A stretch of 26,957 nt of DNA, taken from contig NW_014577205.1 in the NCBI RefSeq assembly GCF_000485595.1, positions 424,953-451,909 of the forward strand. Direction: 5' to 3'. The notes under the pieces are model-generated. The model was not told the DNA's origin, searched no databases, and saw only the letters and a list, made by a program, of their open reading frames with translations. The first letter of the stretch is position 1; the number at the start of each line of letters is the position of its first letter. Below are positions 8,583 through 16,701 of this stretch, in pieces. Made by a program: the position numbers and the translations under genes. This DNA is from Priapulus caudatus. Lineage: Eukaryota > Priapulida > Priapulimorpha > Priapulimorphida > Priapulidae.

Positions 8583-8726
8583 CTTGACGTATGCGATTCG
8601 ATCGAAGTATTGATTAATCGCATCCGAGCTCTGGAAATCGAAATAAATCGGGTGCGACGCCAGTAGGGCGTCATCGTCCTGCACGAAGACTGTCGCACGC
8701 CAACGGTCCACGACTTGCTTATCGAA
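8583..8726 (-). CDS. M1 aminopeptidase tyrosine-junction alternative exon, version B
   Basis: A 144-nt exon, 48 codons, phase 0 at both ends: acceptor tctctcgcaag|TTC, donor AAG|GTTAGT. It reads FDKQVVDRWR, then DDDALLASHPIYFDF and QYFDRIAYVK. It matches the M1 block 'DaL.sSHPi......ei...Fd.isY.KG', and the Tyr of IAYVK is the position of the transition-state-stabilising tyrosine in this family. Version A (10034-10177) has the same length and phase and shares roughly 20 of 48 residues, including SHPIY, QYFD and IAY.K. Either joins PEWKV (4513-4626) to GSHVL (6907-6972). Because 144 is divisible by 3, including both would keep the frame but duplicate the block. Confidence 0.88.
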
Positions 8727-9633
8727 CTTGCGAGAGACAAACAGCGAGAGCATGCATCAGTAGCGTAAGACAACTACAGGCTGCATGCTGCAAAGACAAG
8801 GTGAATGTTAGTCGGCCGGAGCGGCGCTATGAGCGTGTGTCTATCGTAGCTAACACATTGTGTCTGGGGGAGGCAGGCAAAGCCACGCGCGGGTTGTGTT
8901 CTGGGTAGGTGCTCGTGGGCGATAGCCGTTGGCTAGTCACCTCGTAATAGTATCTACTCTGGTCTTGGGGGCTCTGCTCCCCCGCCTGCTCTTCGCCGAC
9001 CCCACTAGCTACGGCCGTTGGTGTCCGTGCGTCGTGCGTCAGGAATGTCGTAAAAGATAAGTACACGCATGATTCGTTACAACTGGTGTCACCAGGGCCT
9101 CTGTGTGCAAGTGCACCACTGATCTCTATATACTAACTGCTACTATATAGAGATCGATGAAGTGCACTCATTGCTTCTCTAAGTCAGCTGCTCAGAGTGG
9201 ATTCATGAGGCGTGCTCACTTGATGGGGAGGCAACAGTGGCGCCGCCCAGCGGAGTCAAGTGCCGTTAAAAACGCGCGACTGTCTGCTCGTTTTTGTTCC
9301 GTACGTAGAGTGTTACATACATAGAGCTATATATCAACCAATATATAGACCATATATATATATATATATATTGTGCGGAGGATGAAGTGATTCGTAAATG
9401 ACGCTGTGATCAAGCACGGGAAACTAGTATTTTCGTTGCTGGGAGCTCGGCATTTGGAAAGCGGGAATAATTCTTTTATTCACATAATAGTAATTCATAA
9501 TTATTTAATTATTTTCCATAGTTTTTTCTAGATGTAGGCCCTATTGAGTTTTGCAATGAGTTCGTTTAAATCCGTTCAAGTAACAAGTTCAAAATTTCCG
9601 CACTGCATTTTATAGCTTTTGAGGCAATTGAAG
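8727..9633. other. Intron between the two tyrosine-junction exons, part 1
   Basis: No exon recognised. It contains a strong hairpin at 9110-9168 and a short (TA)n near 9353-9372. A frame over 8827-9066 has no recognisable motif. Confidence 0.6.
9110..9168. other. Nested perfect hairpin
   Basis: Outer arms AGTGCAC (9110-9116) and GTGCACT (9162-9168). Inner arms GATCTCTATATA (9121-9132) and TATATAGAGATC (9144-9155) with an 11-nt loop. All paired positions are perfect. It is intronic; no precursor-RNA family was recognised. Confidence 0.8.
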
Positions 9634-9795
9634 ATGGCTGGATGGCTGGCTGGATGGATGGATGGATGGACGGACGGACGGATGGACGGACGGACGGATG
9701 GACGGACGGACGGACGGATGGACGGATGGATGCATGCATGCATACATAGACAGATTGATGGACGGGTGGATGCCGGATGGACGGACGAACAGACG
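9634..9795. repeat. (GGAT)n/(GGAC)n tetranucleotide array
   Basis: Interspersed GGAT and GGAC (also GGCT, GCAT) units over about 160 bp, intronic between the two tyrosine-junction exons. Serine/proline/histidine frames over it are artefacts. Confidence 0.92.
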
Positions 9796-10033
9796 TTGAG
9801 TAGATGTGTACGCTGAGATATATAGAAAATCTCCGCGTATTTCTAAGTTGCCTCCCGCAATTAGTATGATTCATAAAACACCCATTTCGGTTTTACGTAA
9901 ATTACAATAAGATGCACAAGCAGAATCCTCGACAATAGGAAGCGGTGAGCATGCGTGAAGACACGTCTATACCCGACGCCTGCAAACAGCGGCAAGAGCA
10001 GCAGACAGAGTTAGTAAGGTGGCACATTAACAC

Positions 10034-10177
10034 CTTCATGTAGGCGATCACGTCAAAGTACTGAGCGATTTCGTCTGCCGTAGATAACGGAACATAGATA
10101 GGATGTGACGTGACGAGGCCATCGTCTCGTTCAGCGTCGATCGTACCGAAAAACGCATTAACATAAGCCTGATCAAA
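10034..10177 (-). CDS. M1 aminopeptidase tyrosine-junction alternative exon, version A
   Basis: A 144-nt exon, 48 codons, phase 0-0: acceptor cctcatttctatcacag|TTT, donor AAG|GTGTTA (weak at +3 to +6). It encodes FDQAYVNAFFGT, then DDGLVTSHPIYVPL and QYFDVIAYMK. The SHPI block and the Tyr of IAYMK match the M1 segment leading to the catalytic tyrosine. It joins in phase to the exon ending PEWKV and to GSHVL, so the tyrosine-junction position has two interchangeable exons, A then B, about 1.3 kb apart. A frame-broken copy of its 5' part is at 1-170, next to copies of the catalytic-core exons, suggesting that A normally follows 4513-4626. Confidence 0.9.
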
Positions 10178-10670
10178 CTGTGATAGAAATGAGGAAAATT
10201 AATCGTTTTAGATAGTCAGTGAGGCTGCAAAAGTGATTGAGATTGGTGGGAGCAGGGAGAGTAGAAGGGAAATGAGAGAGCGCGCAAGAGAGGCTGTGGT
10301 GTGAGAATCGTGCACCGGGGAGAAATACACATTTTTCCGGAAATAGCTGAACGGTAGTAGGGCGCAACTTCGGGATCGCTCGGGTCCATAATACACATGT
10401 GTACACATGTATGCGCATTGTGAACCCTAACTCTAACCCGAACCCTAATCCTAACCTAACCCTAAACAGAAAAATAAAAAAATAAAAAAATAAAAAATAA
10501 ACAGATGGGATTCGAACCAACAACCTTTCAGACGTGCTATTCAGCATTATTAAAAACATAACATGACTTATGCTAAATAAGCAAATACCCTGGTATATAA
10601 AATTTGTATTTCTCCCTGGGGCAAAAATCGTGGTGTGGAGTCCAATCAAGATATATAGATCGAAGAGGAG
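10178..10670 (-). repeat. tRNA-like repeat with A/T-rich tail and telomere-like words
   Basis: On the minus strand there is a perfect Pol III B-box word, GGTTCGAATCC (10508-10518), preceded by AAAGGTTGTT. It is followed by a T-rich tail of TTTATTT words and then degenerate GGGTTAG words (10430-10465). No good A box is seen, so this is a tRNA-derived SINE fragment at best. A related piece (ccaacaacctttt after an A-rich tract) lies near 11690-11730. A degraded copy of the whole stretch is at 171-690. Confidence 0.5.
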
Positions 10671-10719
10671 GCAAAGTATAATAAATAACGCCCAAAAATG
10701 TATATGACAGCAATGCTAA

Positions 10720-10739
10720 TGCTCGCACCGGTGCGAGCA
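10720..10739. other. Perfect 20-bp palindrome
   Basis: TGCTCGCACCGGTGCGAGCA reads the same on both strands. It is the kind of site that can bind a dimeric factor or form a cruciform. No neighbour suggests a role. Confidence 0.85.
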
Positions 10740-12048
10740 CAGAGCACCCATCCCCGCATCCTCACCGTCACATCATCGCCTCCATAAACAAGTTTCATTC
10801 TCATTAGGAGAGCGCTCTAGGAAGCATACAACAGTAAGCCGCCGCAAATTGTTTATGCAAATTGCACTATTTCGTCTCTAGAAAAGGCATTTTTGGGCTT
10901 TTTTTCGCCGAAATTCGGCACTAGAGTGCAATAATTTGCATTATGCACGCAAGTTAGATTGTAACATCTGTTTTACACGTGTGACAGAGCGTCGCTCAAC
11001 AAGATGCGCGGCTACATTGATGTATTAGGGAGAATGGTAGACGTGGTTGGGTTAGACAGATTAGAGGATGATTGTGAAATGGGAGGTAGAACGTAGTCTG
11101 TGAGAACGGGTACATGTGCGGGCAGTATGTTTGTAGGAGTTTGGGGGAAATAGATTCCTGTTTACTAGATGCCTCGTGGACGTCTAGAAAGCATTAGAAG
11201 TAAAATTGGTCTTGTCGTGTAGTTGTGACATTCCGTCAGGTGGCGTAGCGACCGGTTGGTCATTTTTTGTTTTTTAAATGTGTTCAGACTACTTTGCAGA
11301 AATTCGCATCATAGAGCTGGGAAAAGTTTCGAGCGGCGCATAGAGCATGAATCTGTAGTTATTTAACATGAATAAAGCGTATGTTGTGTATGCGAAGTAA
11401 CAGTGTGAGTATTTTTAATTAATTTCTGTTCGATGCTTATTCAGACCTGCCGCCTATGGACGCCCTCTACTGTTGTTCACCACCTTAAACGTAAGCCCGC
11501 CCTCGAGGCACCCCACTCCCCCTCCCCACCACCACCCCACCCGCACCTTCACCAACGCGCCACTGTTTCTGCGACGGATTTTCTCTCCCGAAAGGTGTCG
11601 CCGTTGTTCCCGTCACTGCGGACTGCTGCGCTGTGCGTGCTGTGTGTTGTTGTGGCGGCGGGAGAGATCGCAAATACAGAAAACAGGAAAATAATTAAAA
11701 AACGAATGGATCCAACAACCTTTTAGCCGTGACCTCCGTGCTGTACTCGTTATTACCGGCTATTGAGGTTATTATGTATTATGGATGTGCTATGAATATT
11801 GCGACACTAACGTCATTGAGCGACGAAACAAGCTCCACCAATGGCAGCGCTCACTAGAGCCCTATGTTCTTGATTATCCTAAGAAAAAAAATCACGCCGG
11901 CGGCTTGACTACGGGGGATTGGCGGTGGGGGAAGGGGAGAGATTTGTCGCTGCGCGCGGAGCAACGTACTCGTCATTTGCCCGCCTGCCGCGGACACTCC
12001 AGGTGGCTTCTGCTACGCCGCTCACAGCGTTGTGCGGCGTCTCTGTAG
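10740..12048. other. No gene supported; becomes GC-rich towards 12 kb
   Basis: AT-rich to about 11.43 kb, then GC-rich with C-runs (11510-11560) and several overlapping frames without recognisable domains. The GC-rich part could be the promoter or 5' region of the candidate plus-strand gene at 12049, but I see no core promoter I can defend. Confidence 0.4.
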
Positions 12049-12327
12049 AAGCTGGTTTTCACCCCGGTCACGCCGATGGAGAGCACGATCGACGACTCGG
12101 GCCACGCCCTAGACGCGGGCGGCAACGGCACCTCGCCGACAGGGAAAGACGAAGGAGGAGCGGAGAAGGCGGAGAAGGCTGGGAAGAGGTTGCTGGAGAG
12201 CAGGGACATGGCGCTGCACGGCATGCGGGCGGCGTTAGAGTGACGGGCAGACGTGAGAGCTGACATCAGTCACACGTTCGCCGGCGCCGTCTGCCTGCTG
12301 AAGGACGGACCGCCGAAGATGCTTAAG
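12049..12327 (+). CDS. Candidate exon of an unrecognised plus-strand gene, with in-frame TGA
   Basis: After a possible acceptor, ctctgtag|AAG, one frame runs 93 codons to a strong donor AAG|GTAAGC. It starts KLVFTPVTPMES and ends GPPKMLK. A charged stretch (KAEKAGKRLLESRD) gives way to a more hydrophobic DISHTFAGAVCLL. GC content and composition look protein-like, unlike the neighbours. The frame is interrupted once, by TGA at 12241-12243, with coding-like sequence on both sides. That may be a base error, a pseudogene, or a sign that this is not coding. An ATG at 12076 could start a shorter product. I do not recognise the family. Confidence 0.35.
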
Positions 12328-12750
12328 GTAAGCTATATAGATTCGCGAGCTTAAGGTAAGCTATAGGTACGCGTGCTTAAGGTAAGGCTATAGGTATACG
12401 CGTGCTTAAGGTAAGCTATAGGTACGCGTGTTTAAGGTAAGCTATAGGTACGCGTGTTTAAGGTAAGCTATAGGTACGCGTGCTTAGGTAAGCTATAGGT
12501 ACGCGTGCTTAAGGTAAGCTATAGGTACGCGTGCTTAAAGGTAAGCTATAGGTACGCGTGTTTAAGGTAAGCTATAGGTACGTGTGCTTACGGTAAGCTA
12601 TATAGATGCTCGTGCTTAAGGAAATGTTTAAGAAAATGCGTAAGGAGACATGATTAAGGAAGATAGTCGAGGAAGATGGTTAAGGAAGATGCTTAAGGTA
12701 AGCTATAGATGCGCAGGCTTAAGGAAGTTGCTTAAGGTAAGCTATATATG
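12319..12750 (+). repeat. Minisatellite whose unit contains a 5' splice site
   Basis: About 12-14 units of a mostly 26-bp repeat with the core CTTAAGGTAAGCTATAGG followed by TACGCGTG. The first unit overlaps the exon end and donor of the candidate exon (ATGCTTAAG|GTAAGC), and nearly every later unit repeats AAG|GTAAGC. Units degenerate at 12619-12700 and are recognisable again up to about 12750. Confidence 0.9.
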
Positions 12751-12764
12751 TGCGCGTCTGTCAG

Positions 12765-12917
12765 GAATCTGGTCGTCACTTGGCTGATTTGAGCATCATG
12801 CAACATCCCCTGACACATCGCGATGAAAAGAACCCGGATGAAAACGTCGGCATGTCGACGTACCAGTTTTCACCAAAGTTAGACACATTCCGTCGTTTAT
12901 TTGTATATTTTTTCTAG
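12765..12917 (+). CDS. Candidate terminal exon of the same unrecognised gene
   Basis: An acceptor-like gcgcgtctgtcag|GAA opens a 50-codon frame to TAG. It is phase 0, matching the phase-0 donors of the minisatellite and of 12049-12327. The text SGRHLADLSIMQHPLTHRDE followed by ENVGMSTY faintly resembles the 'a..la....f.H......GENv' part of CAP-superfamily proteins, but the preceding exon does not look like CAP, so this is only a hint. The last residues (FRRLFVYFF) look like read-through into non-coding DNA. Confidence 0.3.
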   Translation, partial: ESGRHLADLSIMQHPLTHRDEKNPDENVGMSTYQFSPKLDTFRRLFVYFF

Positions 12918-13018
12918 CCCATGTATATATATATAAACATAAATTTATTTATTTATTTATGCCGCTGGAAGTGAAATAATTACGTTTGAATTTCCCACTT
13001 GAGCCCGGGTGCATTGAG

Positions 13019-13021
<3 letters not shown>

Positions 13022-13093
<72 letters not shown>
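13022..13093. repeat. (TG)n microsatellite
   Basis: 72 bp of uninterrupted GT/TG. Confidence 0.98.
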
Positions 13094-13095
<2 letters not shown>

Positions 13096-13204
13096 TCACG
13101 GCTTCATGTGTATCAGGAAACTTGCGAAATTCTCATGCGGAACGTTAGTAATTGATAGGTTCTGCTCTATGCGATATTGTTTGTGTAATGTTGAGAAGTT
13201 AGTC

Positions 13205-13700
13205 GTATTGAAAAAGGCGATGAAACAGGCAGTCACAGGAAAATGTTCTTTATTCGACGAGCAGCCAGTTACAATCGTCGGTCGTAAACTGGAACTTCTC
13301 TCTTCTCTCTTCTCCTTTCCCCCGGGCCTCTTCCGACCTTCCCCTATTATACGCGGCCGTGCCCTTTCGTGCGACACGTGTTTCCTCTCGGGCCGGCCTC
13401 TCCCTATGTCCTCTATTGGTGGGGTTTCGGACATTGATCGGTAAAGTGGCCACCTCGTCACTCTTGCGTCATTATGGCACGCTTCAAACTCCTCGCCACC
13501 CGCTGGCAATTTCTTGGTTCATTTATTTTGCATGATGTTCCCACTATATTCACGCGTCTCTGGAGTCGACTGTCTAATAATGGTGAGAGCCCTCTTATTG
13601 CGAATGCTCTCTAAGCCTAATGACTCCAACGGTCTCTCTAAGCTAATAACACCACATGACGCTCTTCTCTGAGGTTAACAATAGCTGGGGCTTTCTGGGA
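13205..13700 (-). mobile_element. Possible solo LTR
   Basis: On the minus strand this GC-variable block carries a TATA-like TATAATAG (13344-13351) and, about 90 nt downstream, an AATAAA signal (13249-13254) followed by a GT-containing end. That is an LTR-like promoter/polyadenylation arrangement. A TGTTAACC start near 13679 would fit a TG terminus. No second LTR, primer-binding site, polyprotein or target duplication was found, so it may equally be ordinary sequence. Confidence 0.25.
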
Positions 13701-13864
13701 CCAATTATTCTACAAGTACTTTTGGATCTCGCCTCGCTGGTCCAAAATTACGTTCGGCTTACAGCGCGTGTGCTACTATGACGCTCGTAATCTACTTGTT
13801 GTACATTTTGCTTATTCTCATTCTTTGGTTATTTCGCTTCGTTACATTTGTATCTGGCGCCAGT

Positions 13865-14144
13865 ACACACACACACACACAGCACACACACACACACACA
13901 CCACACACACAACACACAACACACACACCACACACGCACACGCACACGCACGTACACGCCACCGCACACGCACACGCACACGCACACGTACACCACACGC
14001 ACACGCACACGCACACGCACACGCACACGCACACGCACACGCACACGCACACGCACACGCACACGCACACGCACACGCACACGCACACGCCACACGCACA
14101 CGAACACGCACACACAGCACACACACACACACATACACACACGT

Positions 14145-14182
<38 letters not shown>

Positions 14183-14337
14183 ACACACGCACACGCACAA
14201 CGCAACGCACATGCAACGCACACTGCCACACCACACGCACACGCACACCACACGCCACACGCACACACGCACACACGCACACACCGCACGCACACCATCA
14301 ACACACACACAACACACACACACACACACACACACAC

Positions 14338-14379
<42 letters not shown>
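13865..14379. repeat. CA-rich tract, left flank of the inverted-repeat element
   Basis: About 515 bp of (CA)n interspersed with CGCA, CACG and CCACAC. Histidine/threonine frames on the plus strand and cysteine/valine frames on the minus strand are artefacts. Confidence 0.95.
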
Positions 14380-14381
<2 letters not shown>

Positions 14382-14849
14382 ATATATATATATATATATA
14401 ATATATATATATCAGAAGTAGATAATAGGGAAGGAGTGTGACTTCAATAAACAAGAAAAATTCGTTCTTGAAACAAAAGGCAGCTACTAGCTAGCCACAC
14501 CGCATCGCCGAGTGCGCAAGAGTCGCTAATAGCTGCCTTTTGTTTCAAGTTAGGCGGTTTATACATTTGGTTTGCTGGCAACAGAATGGATAATCGTGTC
14601 GTGCGTTTTATTCTGTATCTCCGGATTGCGGTGTATACGAGGGAACGATTTCGCACGATGCCTAGGCGAATGTACAGTGTACTAATTCGTAGTATTCGTT
14701 AGTATTCTAGAATTCTAGTATTATAGAATGTTGTATTCTAGGGCTAGTAAATAACGAATTTCCGTTGTTTATTGAAGTCACACTCCTTCCCTATTATCTA
14801 CTTCTGATATATTATATATATATATTATATATATATATATATATATATT
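14380..14849. mobile_element. Foldback/MITE-like element with nested inverted repeats
   Basis: Perfect 48-bp inverted arms at 14407-14454 and 14765-14812 (core cagaagtagataataggg), flanked on both outer sides by (TA)n runs. The arms enclose about 310 bp that itself contains a perfect 20-bp inverted repeat (14467-14486 and 14530-14549). It contains no protein. Long perfect terminal inverted repeats, small size and TA-rich flanks suit a non-autonomous DNA transposon of the TA-target type. The flanking (TA)n also mirror each other (see Part 2), so a replication or hairpin origin is an alternative. Confidence 0.65.
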
Positions 14850-15018
14850 GCGGCGTGCGCGCGCGCCGTGAGTGTGTGTGTGTGTGTGTCTGTGTATGTA
14901 TGCGTGCGCGTGCGCGCGCGCGGTGTGTGTGTGCGTGTGTGTGCGTGCGGTCGTGTGTGTGTGTGTGGTGCGTGCGTGCGTGCGCTGCGTGCGTGTGTGG
15001 GTGTGGTGTGTGTGTGTG

Positions 15019-15050
<32 letters not shown>

Positions 15051-15293
15051 CTGTGTCTGTGTATGTATGCGTGCGCGTGCGCGTGTGGTGCGCGTGTCTG
15101 CGTGCCGCGTGTGTGTGTGTTGTGTGTGTGTGGTGGTTGTGTGTGCTGTGTGGCTGTGTCTGTGTATTATTCTGCGCGTGCGCTGTGTGTGTGCGCGTGG
15201 TTCTGCGGGCGCGCGTGTGTGTGTATGTGTGTGTGTATGCGTGCGCTCGTCTGCGTGCGCGAGTGCGTGTCTGCGTGCGCGAGTGCGTGTGTG
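14850..15293. repeat. TG/GC-rich tract, right flank of the inverted-repeat element
   Basis: Irregular TG, GTGC and GCGC repeats, the reverse-complement character of the tract at 13865-14379. It has internal direct repeats (for example tctgtgtatgtatgcgtgcg near 14889 and 15056). It is not coding. Confidence 0.93.
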
Positions 15294-15428
15294 TATATTA
15301 AATCTCGCTTATCTTTTTTTAATTTACACTATATTAAGTATGTATAACATATTACATATATTATAGGTAAAAGGATTACGATATTGGGAGATGTTTCTCT
15401 CGATGTTATCTTCTAACGTCGCGCATGC

Positions 15429-15441
15429 GCACTACCACTAA
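15429..15441. repeat. Target-site duplication, left copy
   Basis: GCACTACCACTAA, identical to 15697-15709. The two copies bracket the SINE exactly. Confidence 0.85.
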
Positions 15442-15696
15442 ATCCTTCCCGCGCCTATCTCCGTTTCTGTAACCCTGAGGCCCCGCAGCTGCTTTCACAG
15501 TAAATGCTACAGTAGGAGGTTAGTCCACTGTAGCACTGCGAGATAACTTGCCACACTCTATGTCTATTTGCTGAATGCTAAGCAGAGAAGCCGTGTGTAC
15601 CATTTTTCAAGTCTTTGGTATGACCCGGTCGGGAGTTGATCCCCCGACCTTTCACATACGAGGCGAGCACTCAACCATTGAGCCATCGCAGTGGTG
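15442..15696 (-). mobile_element. tRNA-derived SINE (255 bp) on the minus strand
   Basis: The 5' head (from 15696) is tRNA-like: an A-box region TGGCTCAATGGTTGAG (15670-15685) and a B-box-like GGATCAACTCC (15632-15642) inside a GC stem (GGTCGGG/CCCGACC). It is followed by a tail starting GGGTCATACCAAAGACT and ending GGCGCGGGAAGGATT at 15442. A 13-bp perfect target-site duplication flanks it. The tRNA head lacks a proper acceptor stem, so this is a retroposon and not a working tRNA gene. I believe tails of this sort recur in marine invertebrate SINEs, but I cannot name the family. Confidence 0.85.
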
Positions 15697-15709
15697 GCAC
15701 TACCACTAA
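15697..15709. repeat. Target-site duplication, right copy
   Basis: GCACTACCACTAA, identical to 15429-15441. Confidence 0.85.
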
Positions 15710-16136
15710 CGGTGACGTAATTGTCCAGCGCACGTATCGCGCATGCGTAGAGAGGAGTTCATTAGGCTTCTTTTCTTTTCTCTTAAAACGTATACTCATA
15801 GGCTTAGAAAAAAACGTAATATGTCATTAGCGCACGCGATGGCTCTGTAACAGGCTTATTGGAAATAGTTAGCGTCTCGTCGGCGCCAAAGTCCCCGGCA
15901 CGCGAAACTCGAATTACACCGCGCAACCGAATTCCTTGCGCGGCTAATAGTGTAGGTCGTTGTGTTATTTAGAGAACGATTTATATAAAATCTGGAAACT
16001 TGTGATTTTTTACTTTCTATGGTCACACTGAACACAAAGCAACCTGTTTCTATTTTTTTAAATACGTCTACTGGCAAAATTCAAGATGGCGGCCAGCATA
16101 TACCGAAAAAGCAATAAATCGTTATATTTAAACTAA
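15710..16136. other. No gene seen
   Basis: A mixed stretch between the SINE and the 3' end of the cysteine-rich gene. No conserved frame was found. Confidence 0.5.
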
Positions 16137-16142
16137 TTTATT
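16137..16142 (-). terminator. Likely polyadenylation signal of the cysteine-rich gene
   Basis: AATAAA on the minus strand, 46 bases after the TAA stop codon at 16189-16191. The spacing is appropriate for a short 3' UTR. Confidence 0.6.
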
Positions 16143-16188
16143 CAATATATGCACAATGATAAGCTTATTATGGACATGCACTACGTTA

Positions 16189-16701
16189 TTAGTCATTACA
16201 GCCGCTGTCATCCTCATCCTCGTCCTCATCATCACTGTCTGTCTCCTCATTTGCAACATTAGTGCATGATCCGTCAGCACCTTCACACTTGCAAAGCTCT
16301 GTGCATGCCAGATTATTGGTCTTGCAAGAACACCGTCCACTGCATTTGCTGGCAATACATGAACACATCACGACGTCCACGACAGCCTCTGGTGCTGGTG
16401 GAACTTTCGACGTCACAGGAACACAACATCCGTCATCTAGTTGTTTCCATCCCAAAGATAATGGATCTAGAACATTTGGAACAGCTACTGTGTCCTGTGC
16501 CCAAATGTTAGCTTGAAAGTGTGCTCGCAGAATGTGTTCAGTTATGGATCCTTTAGTTGGAAGTAGTTTCTCTACACCCTGGTTGCCCTTGAGTTGCTTG
16601 AACATATGCCACCGGAGTGCTTTAGCTGATTCATAACCAGGTTTGAAGAGCTGACACACGAACTTTTCACAACCAGCCAACATCTCCGGAGATGGGTACA
16701 C
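16189..16701 (-). CDS. 3' exon of a cysteine-rich (CXC-type) multi-copy invertebrate protein
   Basis: An open frame of about 170 codons ending at TAA. Order: a segment with CEKFVCQLFKPGYE and ALRWHMFKQLKG; then ILRAHFQANIWAQD; a DPLSLGW segment; PPAPEAVVD; a cysteine cluster (CSCIASKCSGRCSCKTNNLA then CTELCKC); and an acidic tail rich in D and E. I know this layout only from uncharacterised, often multi-copy invertebrate proteins; the cluster resembles CXC (tesmin/TSO1-like) DNA-binding repeats. There is no ATG at the 5' end: the frame opens after a possible acceptor (tgtaactag), and a stop lies just upstream, so this is a last exon or a truncated copy. The N-terminal part of the same family lies at 21548-22786. 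The frame is intact here. Confidence 0.7.
   Translation of the reverse strand: MYPSPEMLAGCEKFVCQLFKPGYESAKALRWHMFKQLKGNQGVEKLLPTKGSITEHILRAHFQANIWAQDTVAVPNVLDPLSLGWKQLDDGCCVPVTSKVPPAPEAVVDVVMCSCIASKCSGRCSCKTNNLACTELCKCEGADGSCTNVANEETDSDDEDEDEDDSGCND

Noticed and set aside
8147-8773. A single 208-codon minus-strand protein with a signal-peptide-like LATLLLLILPSA segment
   Set aside because: The frame crosses the aminopeptidase exon 8583-8726 in a different frame and runs through the 81-bp direct repeat; no family resemblance, so the hydrophobic run is probably chance.
9566-9874. Ser/Pro/His-rich protein
   Set aside because: Translation of the GGAT/GGAC tetranucleotide array.
12319-12750. CRISPR array
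   Set aside because: Units are head-to-tail without unique spacers, and the genome is clearly animal; it is a minisatellite.
13096-13509. A 137-codon minus-strand protein over the possible LTR
   Set aside because: No motif, composition follows the DNA, and it overlaps TATA- and AATAAA-like signals; not credible as a gene.
13768-14454. Long His/Thr, Cys/Val and Arg/Thr reading frames of 150-220 codons on both strands
   Set aside because: They are translations of CA/TG and CGCA microsatellites; all six frames are open for the same reason. The same applies to 14765-15366, 2335-2776 and 12986-13100.
15620-15696. A true tRNA gene
   Set aside because: A- and B-box words are present, but there is no proper acceptor stem, and the sequence continues into a SINE tail enclosed by a 13-bp target duplication.
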